From Pseudomonas canadensis (GTDB taxonomy: Bacteria > Pseudomonadota > Gammaproteobacteria > Pseudomonadales > Pseudomonadaceae), in NCBI RefSeq assembly GCF_000503215.1, contig NZ_AYTD01000013.1:982009-1046008 (forward strand): a stretch of 64,000 nucleotides of DNA, read 5' to 3'. The position numbers and the translations under genes are program-made. This document shows, piece after piece, positions 36,203 through 45,990 of this stretch (positions are counted from its first letter, which is position 1; the number at the start of each line of letters is the position of its first letter). The notes beneath the pieces are model-generated. The model had not been told where the DNA came from. It did no database searches and was given only the letters and a program-made list of their open reading frames with translations.

Positions 36203-36925
36203 ATGTTCAAACCCTGCATATTCCTGGTCGGCGCCCTGATTGCCAGCCCTCTCGCCGAAGCCCAGATCTTCCAGCGTGAATTGGGTGACTTCGACTTGAA
36301 ATTGGGCACGACGCCCAGCCGCAGCATGGCCCAGGGCCTGGTCAAGCCAACGTCTCCCGGCAGCGATTCATTCCATGGTGGGCTGGACCTGAGCCACGAC
36401 AGCGGCCTGTACTTCGGCCAGTTTTCACCGAACATGGGCCTGTCTTCGTCCAGCAACCTCGAAGTCGATTCCTACATGGGCTTCAAGCACCCCTTCGACC
36501 AGACGTTGGGCTACGAAGTGGGCCTGATCCACTACAGCTACCCCACGCTCAGCCCCCTCGACAGCCAGGAGTTCTACGGCGGCCTGAACCTGCTGGGCAA
36601 TCGCTTCGGCGCCTCCTTCAGCAACGACCCGGACCGCCAGGACAGCACCCTGTTTGCCGACCTCGGCGGCACCCAGCCGTTCGGCATCGGCGTCAGCATG
36701 AAATACACCACTCATCAGTTGGGCACCCCGGTCGCGGTGGACGGAGGCTCCATTCGGACCTTCAGCGACTGGTCGGTGCAATTCTCCCGACAGTGGATGG
36801 GCGTGGACTTGAACCTGATCTACAGCGATTCCAGCCTCAGCGGCGGGGATTGCTCGGCCTATTCCGGACACAACTCGCAATGCGATGGCCTGTTGACGTT
36901 GAAGGCCGCACGGTCGTTTTATTGA
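36203..36925 (+). CDS. TorF-family putative porin
   Basis: A 240-residue protein with a signal peptide (MFKPCIFLVGALIASPLAEA) and a beta-rich body of alternating strands ending in an aromatic residue (RSFY), typical of outer-membrane barrels. VDSYMGFKHPFDQTLGYEVGLIHYSYP fits the TorF/Gcw_chp family. Role in transport is not established. Single gene with ATG preceded by GGAG. Confidence 0.75.
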   Translation: MFKPCIFLVGALIASPLAEAQIFQRELGDFDLKLGTTPSRSMAQGLVKPTSPGSDSFHGGLDLSHDSGLYFGQFSPNMGLSSSSNLEVDSYMGFKHPFDQTLGYEVGLIHYSYPTLSPLDSQEFYGGLNLLGNRFGASFSNDPDRQDSTLFADLGGTQPFGIGVSMKYTTHQLGTPVAVDGGSIRTFSDWSVQFSRQWMGVDLNLIYSDSSLSGGDCSAYSGHNSQCDGLLTLKAARSFY

Positions 36926-36990
36926 GGGGCTGAACTGTCGCACCCGGCGCGGGTTCACATGTGATAACCCACTCTGCGAAGGACCCGCCC

Positions 36991-37857
36991 ATGCTGCGTC
37001 GGCTCAAACTACTGGTGGTACTGCTGACCCTGAGCCTGGTGCTCACCGGTTGCAATCGCGTGGGCCTGGCCTATCGCAACCTCGACGTGATCATTCCCTG
37101 GACCCTCAATGACTACCTGGACATGAATGCCGGGCAGAAGAGTTGGTTCAACGACAAGCTCAAGGAACACCTGGCCTGGCATTGCACCACGCAATTGCCG
37201 GGTTACCTGGATTGGCTGGACCGCCTGCAACAGATGGCCAACGACAACCAGGTGACCGACGCCGCGCTCCAGGCCCGGACCACCGAGGCCAAACAGGCCA
37301 TCGACGAAGTCGCCCGTGAGATCACGCCCTCCGCCATCGAACTGCTCCAAGGCCTGGACGACCAGCAGGTCAAGGAAATGAGCGACGCCCTGGCCAAGGA
37401 CCTGCGCAAGCGCCAAGACGAATACCTCAAGCCGCCCCTGGCCCAGCAGATCAAGGACCGCGCCGAGCGCATGAGCAAACGCCTGGACGCCTGGATCGGC
37501 CCGCTCAGCGCCAGCCAGCAGAACCGGGTGACCGCCTGGTCCATCGCACTGGGCGAGCAGAACCATGAATGGATCGGCAACCGCGCCCGCTGGCAGGCGC
37601 AATTTATCGACGCCGTGCAACAGCGCAAAAACGCCGACTTCCCGCAGAAAATGCAGCAGTTGCTGGTGGACCGCGAAAACCTGTGGACCCCGCAATATCG
37701 CACCGCCTATGCACAGACGGAAGCCGCGGCCCGCAGCCTGATTGTCGACGTGATGGCCGAAAGCACTGTGCAGCAACGGCAGAAACTCACCCAGAAAATC
37801 GACAAGGTGCGCAGCGATTTCCAGGCGCTTAAATGCCTGAAGAGCGTGCAGCCCTAG
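36991..37857 (+). CDS. DUF6279 family lipoprotein
   Basis: A 288-residue lipoprotein: signal peptide ending in the lipobox LVLTGC, then a mostly helical, charged body (AYRNLDVIIPWTLNDYLDMNAGQKSWFNDKL is the family start). Function unknown, probably periplasmic. The start at 36991 is used because it gives a proper signal peptide. Its stop codon shares bases with the convergent copD stop around the palindrome CTAG. Confidence 0.85.
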   Translation: MLRRLKLLVVLLTLSLVLTGCNRVGLAYRNLDVIIPWTLNDYLDMNAGQKSWFNDKLKEHLAWHCTTQLPGYLDWLDRLQQMANDNQVTDAALQARTTEAKQAIDEVAREITPSAIELLQGLDDQQVKEMSDALAKDLRKRQDEYLKPPLAQQIKDRAERMSKRLDAWIGPLSASQQNRVTAWSIALGEQNHEWIGNRARWQAQFIDAVQQRKNADFPQKMQQLLVDRENLWTPQYRTAYAQTEAAARSLIVDVMAESTVQQRQKLTQKIDKVRSDFQALKCLKSVQP

Positions 37858-38708
37858 CTGGGTGCCAAGGTCCCCAGCCAGGCCACAAGCCCCAGGATCA
37901 GCACCACCGCCCCGAACTCCAGGGTGATGCTGCGACGCAAGGCATTACGCGCCGCTCTGTGGTCACCCGCCGCGAGAGAGCGCTGAAGCAGGGGCGTCAA
38001 GTGCGAGCGATTGAGCGCCGCCAGCCCCAACATCAAGCCGAACACCCCCAACTTCAAGCACAACAGGATTGCGTAGACACCGCCGGTGATGCCGTCCAGG
38101 TTCGGCCCGACCACAAACAGATAATTCGCCACGCCCGTGCCGATCAGTACCGCGACGAAGACCACACCAACACGCTCGAAGCCCGCCAAGGCGTGTGCCA
38201 GCACCTGCACCGCCTGCTCAGACGCATTCGCCAGCATCAGCCCGAACGCCGCCAATGCCCCGACCCAGCCCGCCGCTGCCAGCAGATGCGCACTGTCGCT
38301 TAGCAGATGCCACTGCCCCAACGAGCCCTCATGCATCACGCCATGCCCGACCCACGCCAGCGTCACCAACGCGACACCGCCGAACACGGTGGCCAATCGG
38401 GTACTGAGCGCAACCAGCACCAGCGCCGCAATGCGCAACCACCACGTCCAGCCCAGCTCGGTCTGCCAGAGCATCATCTGCAGGTGCGTCCACAGTGTCG
38501 GCCAATCCTCGGCGCCGCTCATGGCCTGGGTCATGGACAGCAGCGACGCCAACGACAGCAGCAAACCCAGCGCCGCCAACCTGCGCAGCAGCGGTTTCAG
38601 ATTCAGCAACTTGCTGTCTGCATACAGGCCAAACAGCCCCAGGCCGAATACCAGCATCAAGTCCAGATACAGCGCGAAACGCAGTAACACCGGGACCAGT
38701 TCACTCAT
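37854..38708 (-). CDS. copD: Copper resistance membrane protein CopD
   Basis: A 284-residue inner-membrane protein with eight or so hydrophobic segments. HLLSDSAHLLAAAGWVGAL contains the conserved histidines of CopD, and GHGVMHEG adds more. It is thought to move copper across the inner membrane together with CopC. The start at 38708 overlaps the copC stop by four bases. Confidence 0.9.
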   Translation of the reverse strand: MSELVPVLLRFALYLDLMLVFGLGLFGLYADSKLLNLKPLLRRLAALGLLLSLASLLSMTQAMSGAEDWPTLWTHLQMMLWQTELGWTWWLRIAALVLVALSTRLATVFGGVALVTLAWVGHGVMHEGSLGQWHLLSDSAHLLAAAGWVGALAAFGLMLANASEQAVQVLAHALAGFERVGVVFVAVLIGTGVANYLFVVGPNLDGITGGVYAILLCLKLGVFGLMLGLAALNRSHLTPLLQRSLAAGDHRAARNALRRSITLEFGAVVLILGLVAWLGTLAPS

Positions 38709-39091
38709 GGCTGGACGCTGAACACCACGTTGCCAAGGATCGGGTGCGTGTCGGAAGACACGGCCCGCCAATCGACCCGATAGGTCCCGGTCATCAGTGT
38801 GGAGGCCGGCTTGATCAACATCACCTTAGGATCACTACTGGCCGCGACACTGGCCTTGACCGGCATCGGCGAATTGGGCATGCCGGGCATATCGGTCATG
38901 ATCAGCTTGGCGCCGGAAAACTGCGTCAACAGGTTTTCCGAGAACCGCAGTTCAATGACTGCCGGTGCCGCGCCCTGGGCACCGGACGCTGGCGTGGACG
39001 ACAACAACTTCGGATGGGCCGAGGCCGCCAGGCTGGCGATCACTCCGGCGCACAGCACAACGCCCGCCAGGGCGGTTTTAAACATCGACAT
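38705..39091 (-). CDS. copC: Periplasmic copper-binding protein CopC
   Basis: A 128-residue protein with a signal peptide cleaved before HPKLL, so His1 of the mature chain is available as copper ligand, as in known CopC. A Met-rich segment TDMPGMPNSPMPV forms the copper(I) site, and a second His lies in SDTHPILG. It carries copper in the periplasm and works with CopD. Located between copB and copD. Confidence 0.93.
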   Translation of the reverse strand: MSMFKTALAGVVLCAGVIASLAASAHPKLLSSTPASGAQGAAPAVIELRFSENLLTQFSGAKLIMTDMPGMPNSPMPVKASVAASSDPKVMLIKPASTLMTGTYRVDWRAVSSDTHPILGNVVFSVQP

Positions 39092-39141
39092 GCAAGGCTC
39101 CAGGCCGCTCGTGGCGGCGAGTTATAGGAAAAATAGAAACG

Positions 39142-39954
39142 TCAGAACCACAGGCGCACACCCACGACCCAGCGCACCTGGTTCGTGTCTTCGCCGTCAT
39201 CTCGGGCGTATTGCGCGGTTTGGCCGTAGCTGCGATTCCATGTCACGCCCACATAGGGCGCAAATTCGCGGTGCACTTCGTAACGCAGCCTCAGGCCCAG
39301 CTCACTGTCCGACAGGCCCGAACCAACGCCGCGCTGCGGATCGTTGCGCCCATAGAAGTTGAGTTCAGCGGTGGGCTGCAGGATCAGCCGATTGGTCAGC
39401 AGAATGTCGTAATCGCCCTCCAATCTCGCAGCAGTACGCCCTGCTTCACCGACAAAAACCGTGGCTTCGGCTTCAAAGTTGTAAAGAGCCATGCCCTGGG
39501 CCCCGAACGCCGCCCAGGTCTGGCCGTCCCCTGGCTTGAAGTCCTGGCGCACACCACCCACCAAGTCCCACCAGGGTGTGATGGCATGCCCCCACAACGC
39601 CTGGGCTTCGGCGCTTTCGGTGCGACCGGCACTGCGCTCGCCTTCACTGCGTAGCCACAGGCGATCGATATCGCCACCGACCCACCCCTTGATATCCCAA
39701 TTCAGCGCGCCGTCGCCCTCGCCGCCCTGCCATTCCAACTGGTTGATCAGCAGCAGGGAATTGATGCCACTGTCGTGGACCCTGTGCCCACCAGCCGCGT
39801 TGTAGACCGCAGCGCGATCGGCGGCAGTCAACACGGGAATCGGTGTGCGACTCTCGGTGAGCGCCGGTGTCGCCGGGCTCATGCCCTGGAATTCGTCGGC
39901 CAGCGCCGATGGAGCGAACGCCAGCCCGATCAGGACAGTTAAAACACGGCTCAT
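39142..39954 (-). CDS. copB: Outer-membrane copper resistance protein CopB
   Basis: A 270-residue outer-membrane protein with a signal peptide ([19 protein letters not shown]) and a C-terminal barrel ending [11 protein letters not shown]. Typical blocks are [36 protein letters not shown] and [17 protein letters not shown]. It lacks the long Met/His-rich N-terminal repeats of some CopB proteins. ATG 39954 is preferred because GAGGAC lies six bases upstream; a start at 39972 overlapping copA is possible. Confidence 0.9.
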   Translation of the reverse strand: MSRVLTVLIGLAFAPSALADEFQGMSPATPALTESRTPIPVLTAADRAAVYNAAGGHRVHDSGINSLLLINQLEWQGGEGDGALNWDIKGWVGGDIDRLWLRSEGERSAGRTESAEAQALWGHAITPWWDLVGGVRQDFKPGDGQTWAAFGAQGMALYNFEAEATVFVGEAGRTAARLEGDYDILLTNRLILQPTAELNFYGRNDPQRGVGSGLSDSELGLRLRYEVHREFAPYVGVTWNRSYGQTAQYARDDGEDTNQVRWVVGVRLWF

Positions 39955-39964
39955 GCTCGCGTCC

Positions 39965-41662
39965 TCATTCATGCACGCGTACCTCACGGAACATGCCCAT
40001 TTCCATGTGGTACAGCAGATGGCAGTGATAGGCCCAACGCCCCAACGCATCGGCAGTCACTCGGTAGCTGCGCCGTGAGCCCGGCGGCATGTCGATGGTG
40101 TGCTTGCGCACCTGGAACTGGCCGTTTTCGTCTTCCAGGTCACTCCACAGGCCGTGCAGGTGGATGGGATGACTCATCATGGTGTCGTTGACCAGCACCA
40201 GCCGAACTCGCTCGCCGTAGGCCAGCTGCAAGGGCTCGGCATCGGAAAACTTCACGCCATTGAACGACCAGGCGAACTTCTCCATATGTCCGGTGAGGTG
40301 CAGTTCAATGGTGCGGCTGGGATCGCGCCCGTCGGGGTCTTCGAAGGTGCTGCGCAAGTCGGCATACGTCAGGACGCGCCGGCCGTTGTTGCGCAGGCCG
40401 ATACCGGGGTCATCGAGCTTGGGCACCGGGCTCATGGCCTGCATATCCACCAGCGGGTTGTCTTGCTCGCTGGCAGGATGGGCCTGCATCGACATGGCAC
40501 TGTGATCCATGCCCGGCATATCCGCCATGGCACCGTGGTCCATGCCACCCATGCCCATGTCGTCCATGGTGATCCAGGGGCGCGGGTCCAGTGCCGGTAC
40601 GGGGGCCGTCGCCCCGGTTTGTCGGGCAAGCGTGCCGCGGGCATAACCACTGCGGTCCATTGACTGGGCGAACAGCGTGTAAGCCTCGGCTGTCGGCTCG
40701 ACCAGCACATCGAAGGTCTCCGCCACGGCGATACGGAACTCGTCGACGCTCACCGGCTGCACTGGCTGGCCATCGGCGGCAATCACGGTCATCTTCAGCC
40801 CCGGAATGCGCACATCGAAGTAGCTCATTGCCGAGCCGTTGATAACGCGCAACCGGATCGTCTCGCCAGCCTGAAACACACCGGTCCAGTTGCGCTCCGG
40901 CGGCTGGCCGTTGAGCAGGTAGGTGTAGGTCTCGCCGCTGACATCGGCCAAGTCCGTGGGGTTCATTTTCATCTGCGCCCACATCAGGCGATCGGCAATC
41001 GTGGCCGACCAGCCTTGCTTGCCCACATCCCGCACGAAGTCGCCCACGGTGGGCTTGTGCAGATTGTAGTAGTCGGACTGTTTCTTGAGGGTTTTCATCA
41101 AGGCGACCGGGTCTTCGTCGGTCCAGTCCGACAGCATCACCACGTAGTCGCGCTGGTAGGTGTAGGGCTCGGGCTCTCTCGGGTCGATCACCAGCGGGCC
41201 ATACACGCCCTGCTGTTCCTGGAACCCGGAATGGCTGTGGTACCAGTAAGTGCCGTGCTGCTTGACCGTGAATTGGTAGACAAACACGCCACCCGGCTCG
41301 ATGCCCTTGAAGCTCAAGCCCGGTACGCCGTCCATGTTCGACGGCAGGAGAATGCCGTGCCAGTGGATCGACGTCGGTCCGGCCAAGCGGTTCTTCACGC
41401 GCAAGGTCACGGTGTCGCCTTCGCGCCAGCGCAGCAGCGGGCCGGGCAAGCCGCCATTGATGGTCAGCGCCGTGCGGTGGCGGCCGGTGAGGTTGACGGG
41501 GGCCTGGTCGATGAACAGATCAAACTCGGTGCCGGCCAGCACCGTGGGCTGGCCGGGGCTGGTCAAGGCCCACACCGGGCTGCGCCAGAGGCCGAGCCCG
41601 CCCAGCAAGCCGCCGGCGGCCAAGCCTTTGACGAAGGTTCGTCGGGAGGTATTGGAGTGCAT
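39965..41662 (-). CDS. copA: Copper resistance multicopper oxidase CopA
   Basis: A 565-residue multicopper oxidase exported by the Tat system ([13 protein letters not shown]). Copper-ligand motifs are SIHWHG, WYHSHSG, HPIHLHG and [13 protein letters not shown] Met/His-rich segment ([14 protein letters not shown] and onward, near residue 370) is typical of CopA. It oxidises or stores copper in the periplasm. It heads copA-copB-copC-copD; no copRS two-component genes are present in the window. A possible CopR-like half-site CTGACAG lies at about 41740. Confidence 0.94.
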   Translation of the reverse strand: MHSNTSRRTFVKGLAAGGLLGGLGLWRSPVWALTSPGQPTVLAGTEFDLFIDQAPVNLTGRHRTALTINGGLPGPLLRWREGDTVTLRVKNRLAGPTSIHWHGILLPSNMDGVPGLSFKGIEPGGVFVYQFTVKQHGTYWYHSHSGFQEQQGVYGPLVIDPREPEPYTYQRDYVVMLSDWTDEDPVALMKTLKKQSDYYNLHKPTVGDFVRDVGKQGWSATIADRLMWAQMKMNPTDLADVSGETYTYLLNGQPPERNWTGVFQAGETIRLRVINGSAMSYFDVRIPGLKMTVIAADGQPVQPVSVDEFRIAVAETFDVLVEPTAEAYTLFAQSMDRSGYARGTLARQTGATAPVPALDPRPWITMDDMGMGGMDHGAMADMPGMDHSAMSMQAHPASEQDNPLVDMQAMSPVPKLDDPGIGLRNNGRRVLTYADLRSTFEDPDGRDPSRTIELHLTGHMEKFAWSFNGVKFSDAEPLQLAYGERVRLVLVNDTMMSHPIHLHGLWSDLEDENGQFQVRKHTIDMPPGSRRSYRVTADALGRWAYHCHLLYHMEMGMFREVRVHE

Positions 41663-41789
41663 GCCGATTCAATTCCATGAGTTGAATGGCAGCAGAGTAG
41701 GCAGGGTCGGCTGTCAGCCAGCTTAGCGGCAGATTACCGATCTGACAGTTTCGCCCCGGCGTTACGAGCGTGCCGGGGCGTAATGGATA

Positions 41790-42179
41790 TCAGGCGATCT
41801 GGGCCTTGGAGGCGACCTCGGCGAAGGTCGTCGGGTCCAGCGCGTCGGATTGCTCATCCAGCACCTGCCGTGGATGATCGTTGCCCGGAATCGAACTGTC
41901 GATCAGCGCCAGCAACTGCGCGCCCAGCGGGGTCAGGATGAAATTCTCGCCATTCCCGCCCTCATCTTCGGGGCGCGATTCGATAAAACCGCGCTTGAAC
42001 AGCAGTGCTTCATAATCCGCAGCAGTCTTCTTGAGCGCGTCCAGGTTGCCGGTGGACTCGCCCGCCGTGGCCTTCTCGGCCGCTTCCTGCTCGGCGTATT
42101 TGCGCGGGGCGAAGCTGCCCTCGCCGTTCTGCACTTCATGCAGCAGACGTTCGATCAAATCCCAGTTGTAAGTCGTCAT
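41790..42179 (-). CDS. DUF2513-like small protein
   Basis: A 129-residue protein beginning MTTYNWDLIERLLHEVQNGE, then a stretch rich in Ala, Glu and Lys, and a winged-helix-like end (DYEALLFKRGFIES...FILTPLGAQLLALIDS). The WDLIxxxL start and the later GA..L motif recall DUF2513. Likely DNA-binding, role unknown. Not part of the cop operon; it lies upstream with its own start. Confidence 0.65.
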   Translation of the reverse strand: MTTYNWDLIERLLHEVQNGEGSFAPRKYAEQEAAEKATAGESTGNLDALKKTAADYEALLFKRGFIESRPEDEGGNGENFILTPLGAQLLALIDSSIPGNDHPRQVLDEQSDALDPTTFAEVASKAQIA

Positions 42180-42332
42180 CCTGATTCCTCCTGCGGGCGA
42201 GTGGAAAGTAGCCCGTTAAAGGTGTGACCCGCCGCGCCACTGGCCGTTCAGCCCAGGAGACGAGCGTCATTGGCGTGAACTTTCCAGGTGCCCGCGACCT
42301 CAACTGAATATCCCTGCCAAGGAGGTCCCCCC

Positions 42333-42608
42333 ATGAAAACCCTGATGAACCTGGCCATCGCCGCCGCATTGTTGACCGCCCTGCCCGCCTGGGCCTGTAC
42401 GCCAGACGAGGCTACCGCCAAGCGCGAGCAACTGGCTCAGGAAGTGGCCAAGCTGACCGAGCAGAACCCGACCAAGGCCAAGGAGATGAACGACGAGCTG
42501 CAAAAGATGGACTTGGATACCGAAAGCGCGGAATTCCCCGACAAGTGCCAGTTGATCGATGCTCGCCTGAAAGAGCTCAAGGAAGCAGCCGCCAAGGCCA
42601 AAAACTGA
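42333..42608 (+). CDS. Small exported helical protein
   Basis: A 91-residue protein with a signal peptide (MKTLMNLAIAAALLTALPAWA) and a highly charged helix of Lys, Glu and Gln after it, plus two cysteines (Cys22, Cys70). A perfect AAGGAGG site lies before the ATG. Similar small periplasmic proteins are found in many pseudomonads, function unknown. A terminator follows. Confidence 0.72.
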   Translation: MKTLMNLAIAAALLTALPAWACTPDEATAKREQLAQEVAKLTEQNPTKAKEMNDELQKMDLDTESAEFPDKCQLIDARLKELKEAAAKAKN

Positions 42609-42614
42609 CGGCAT

Positions 42615-42643
42615 AAAAAAACCGGACAATCGTCCGGTTTTTT
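42615..42643. terminator. Bidirectional hairpin terminator
   Basis: AAAAAACCGGAC and GTCCGGTTTTTT pair around AATC, giving A- and T-runs on either side. It lies between the small exported protein gene and the convergent DEAD-box helicase. Confidence 0.9.
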
Positions 42644-42658
42644 CACATCACCTGCGCC

Positions 42659-44005
42659 TTATTCGGCAGCCGGGGCTTCCGGCTTGCGGCGCTTGAGCGG
42701 CGCCATGCCGTCCTTGCTGACGAGCGACAGGTTGTCGGTCTTCGGCCGATTGGCGATCTTGCGCTTGGTCGGCGACTTGGCGCCGGTTTTCTTCTTGTCG
42801 CCCTTGGCGTCGGTCTTTTTCTTCTTCACGCCAACGGCCTTGCCCGACGCCTTGACCTTCTTCGGCCCGGTGTAGGTGCCTTTGACTTCCTTGATGGTGC
42901 GGCGCTCGAACGATTGCTTGAGGTAGCGCTCGATGCTCGACATCAGGTTCCAGTCGCCGTGGCAGATCAGCGAGATGGCCAGGCCGTCATTGCCGGCACG
43001 CCCGGTACGCCCAATACGGTGCACGTATTCGTCGCCACTGCGCGGCATGTCGAAGTTGATCACCAGGTCCAGACCGTCCACGTCCAGGCCACGGGCGGCG
43101 ACGTCGGTGGCGACCAGGATCTTCACGCCGCCAGCCTTGAGGCGGTCGATGGCCAGCTTGCGGTCCTTCTGGTCTTTCTCGCCGTGCAGCACGAACGCCT
43201 TGTATTCCTGGGCCACCAGGCGGCCATAGATGCGGTCGGCAGCGGCGCGAGTGTTGGTGAACACGATGGCTTTCTGATAGGTCTCGTTGGCCAGCAGCCA
43301 GTTGAGGATCTGCTCTTTGTGCACATTGTGGTCGGCGGTGACGATCTGCTGGCGCGTGGTCGCGTTCAGGTCACTGACGTTGTTGACCTGCAGGTGCTCA
43401 GGGTTGTTCAGCACCTTGGCGACCATGTCGCGCAGGGTCGAACCACCGGTGGTGGCGGAGAACAGCATGGTCTGCTGACGGTTGACGCATTCGCCCACCA
43501 GACGCTGCACGTCGTCGGCAAAGCCCATATCGAGCATGCGGTCGGCTTCGTCCAGCACCAGCACTTCGACTTCCTTGAGGTCGAGGTTGCCGGCGTTGAG
43601 TTGCTCGATCATGCGACCTGGGGTGCCGATCAGGATGTCCGGCACCTTGCGCAGCATGGCGGCCTGGACCTTGAAGTCTTCACCGCCGGTGATGATGCCG
43701 GACTTGATGAAGGTGAACTGCGAGAAACGCTCGACTTCCTTCAGGGTCTGCTGGGCCAGCTCGCGAGTCGGCAGCAGGATCAGGGTCTTGATGCTGACGC
43801 GAACCTTGGCCGGGCCGATCAGGCGGTTCAGCACCGGCAGGACGAAGGCGGCGGTCTTGCCGCTACCGGTTTGAGCTGTCACCCGCAGGTCACGCCCTTC
43901 GAGCGCGAGCGGGATGGCCGCTGCTTGCACAGGCGTAGGCTCGACAAATTTAAGCTCGGCCACGGCTTTGAGCAGGCGTTCGTGCAGGGCGAATTGGGAA
44001 AACAC
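42659..44005 (-). CDS. DEAD-box ATP-dependent RNA helicase
   Basis: A 448-residue helicase. Q motif region FVEPTPVQAAAIP, Walker A AQTGSGKT, DEAD box LVLDEADRMLD, SAT motif FSATT, and HRIGRTGRAG are all present, followed by a Lys-rich tail of about 70 residues (KKKKTDAKGDKKKTGAK) that probably binds RNA. GTG at 44005 is taken as start (MFSQFALHERLLKAV); the frame is open much further upstream but lacks family similarity. It may act in ribosome assembly or RNA decay. Confidence 0.88.
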   Translation of the reverse strand: MFSQFALHERLLKAVAELKFVEPTPVQAAAIPLALEGRDLRVTAQTGSGKTAAFVLPVLNRLIGPAKVRVSIKTLILLPTRELAQQTLKEVERFSQFTFIKSGIITGGEDFKVQAAMLRKVPDILIGTPGRMIEQLNAGNLDLKEVEVLVLDEADRMLDMGFADDVQRLVGECVNRQQTMLFSATTGGSTLRDMVAKVLNNPEHLQVNNVSDLNATTRQQIVTADHNVHKEQILNWLLANETYQKAIVFTNTRAAADRIYGRLVAQEYKAFVLHGEKDQKDRKLAIDRLKAGGVKILVATDVAARGLDVDGLDLVINFDMPRSGDEYVHRIGRTGRAGNDGLAISLICHGDWNLMSSIERYLKQSFERRTIKEVKGTYTGPKKVKASGKAVGVKKKKTDAKGDKKKTGAKSPTKRKIANRPKTDNLSLVSKDGMAPLKRRKPEAPAAE

Positions 44006-44198
44006 GGGTGCTACCTCGAAGAAATACAAAAAATCAGCTGCATAGGTTACCGGTTTCGGGCGTCCAAACCGAGTTTCTTTACGCGAACAGTGCGAATCGG
44101 CTGCTTTTTTGTCAGGGCATTTGTCCATGACATCAACTTTGTTGCACTTAAATGCTCTAATCGCCCCGTGTTGTCTTATAGAAGAATCGGTTTCACCC

Positions 44199-44909
44199 AT
44201 GGATATCAAACAGCTCTGGCTCAACATCCAAGACCTTTGGGGCACCCTCGACGAACACCCGCTTCTGCATGCCAGCCTTGGCTTGCTGGTGTTGCTGGTG
44301 GTGGCCCTGTTGCTCGGACGAGTGGCACGTTACCTCATCCTCCACGCCGTCAAACTGCTAGGCCGGCAACCGGCGCTGCACTGGCTCAACGACCTGCGGC
44401 ACAACAAGGTCTTCCATCGCCTGGCGCAGATGACGCCGTCCTTGGTGATCCAGTTCGGCCTGTACCTGGTGCCAGACCTGAGCAAGACCGCCATCCTGTT
44501 CATCGGCAACGTGGCCCTGGCAATCACCATCCTGTTCCTGGTGCTGGCCACCAGCGCGCTGCTCAATGCCCTGCTGGACATCTACGCCCGCACCGAACAC
44601 GCGCGCACCCGCTCGATCAAGGGCTACGTGCAGTTGGCGAAGATGGTGCTGTTCGTGTTTGGCGCGATCATCATCGTCGCCACCCTGATTGACCGCTCCC
44701 CCCTGTTGCTGCTGTCAGGGCTTGGCGCCATGTCGGCGGTAATCCTGTTGGTATACAAGGACACGCTGTTGTCGTTCGTCGCCAGCGTGCAGTTGACCAG
44801 CAACGACATGCTACGGGTCGGCGACTGGATCGAAATGCCCCAGGTCGGCGCGGATGGCGACGTGGTGGACATCACCCTGCACACGGTCAAGGTGCAGAAC
44901 TACGTGTGA
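44199..44909 (+). pseudogene. YbdG-type mechanosensitive channel, truncated by island insertion
   Basis: A 236-residue N-terminal fragment of an MscS-superfamily channel (E. coli YbdG/MscM type, about 415 residues). Membrane segments are visible at residues about 20-45, 80-105 and 145-190. The family block VGADGDVVDITLHTVKVQN ends at an immediate stop (YV then TGA), where family members continue into the beta domain (KVQNxDKTI). The remaining C-terminal part is not found in the window. The break coincides with the left edge of a mobile island, so insertion at about 44900 is the likely cause. Confidence 0.82.
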
Positions 44910-44937
44910 CCTTTCCCCAAAACACGCATCGTGTGAC
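44903..44937. repeat. Two direct copies of CGTGTGAC at the island edge
   Basis: CGTGTGAC occurs at 44903-44910 and again at 44930-44937. The first copy straddles the channel gene break. Such short repeats beside the junction could be recombinase contact sites, or a chance match. Confidence 0.4.
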
Positions 44938-45990
44938 ATAAGAGTCATAAATGGACAGTTCTCCCCCTGTCATGACTCACCTACTCCCGCCTTGCCCTCA
45001 GGCATCTTCAATCAACCCCAAGCTGATGAAGTCTCCGACTTGACTACAGCCTTGGTGGCCAGCGCTCCACACTCTCTCCTACATCAATGATGTGGAACCC
45101 CTAGATCACCGTCTCGCAGGGGCAGCCCCCAAAGAGATGAAACAGTGACCGCCTGGGACGCGACGATGAAACCAAGGCGTCAAAGCTCGTCACCAGCTTG
45201 CTGAATCACTTGAGGGGCATGCCTTAAACCACTCCGAAATCCAGCCGCGTGAGGTTGTGCGGTCGCGGGGATCGATCAAAGAGCCCCATAGCTACAAACC
45301 AGGAAGCCCTGTTTAGATGATTAATAAAGTCAGCACTGGTCGCAGTACGCCATCAAGCTCCACCATAGCCCTCTCGCGGCGAAAGGCTATGGACAGCGAC
45401 GCAGCCAACCAAAGTGCCTGAATGGGAAGCTGAGATCATTCAGCAGTGGAACGTATTGCAAATCCCCCTTTGACTGCGAGACCTGCGGAACCCCACGGAG
45501 CACCGTTAATCCCGCAGAGCATGCGACTCCCTCCCCTTCTTCATCAGCCTCAGATGCGCTGTCTTACCCCGCCATAGACCATGGCATCTCGCGCTACGAT
45601 GAAGACCATATAACTACGCCATTGAAAGTGTGGCGAGCACCGATGCTTGGCCCTGAGTTAACAGATCAATACAAGGCTAAGTCGCAAGTTCAACCCACCC
45701 TCTTAAAACAATAACCCATTAAACCGAATCAAAAACACAATAAAAGCAGCAGCAGAAATAAACCCAACCAAAAAATCAAATCGTCAATATACGCAAAAAG
45801 ACAACTACCGCTCGTCGGAATGACACGACATCATCTTTTAAATTGAATAGGATGCCAACCGTTACCGCGTTAGTAGAAAGAGCCCTACAAACAAAACAAC
45901 CTCAACATCTATCCATCCAAAACATATCTATCGCTTAACAGTTGGTTTAGACCAACTGCGCACACACTCACCCTAAACCTGGAAACGTAT
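44910..45990. other. Non-coding left end of the mobile island (about 1.1 kb)
   Basis: No open frame here is convincing. The first half has moderate GC and reads like decayed coding sequence, whereas the last 300 bases are markedly A/C-rich. It holds the repeats listed separately and must carry the promoter of the recombinase operon. Long subterminal non-coding ends are usual in elements moved by tyrosine recombinases. Confidence 0.45.
44942..44978. repeat. Inverted repeat near the island left end
   Basis: GAGTCAT and GACAG (44942-44948 and 44954-44958) are mirrored by CTGTC and ATGACTC (44967-44978), giving 12 paired bases with a five-base bulge and an eight-base loop. It lies about 40 bases inside the presumed insertion junction and is a plausible recombinase-binding site. 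Confidence 0.5.

Noticed and set aside
42914..44692. 592-codon plus-strand open frame opposite the DEAD-box helicase
   Set aside because: Shadow of the helicase gene that runs into the channel gene in the wrong frame.
45100..45700. Fragments that looked like decayed transposase or phage genes
   Set aside because: No frame stays open long enough and no family motif could be identified.
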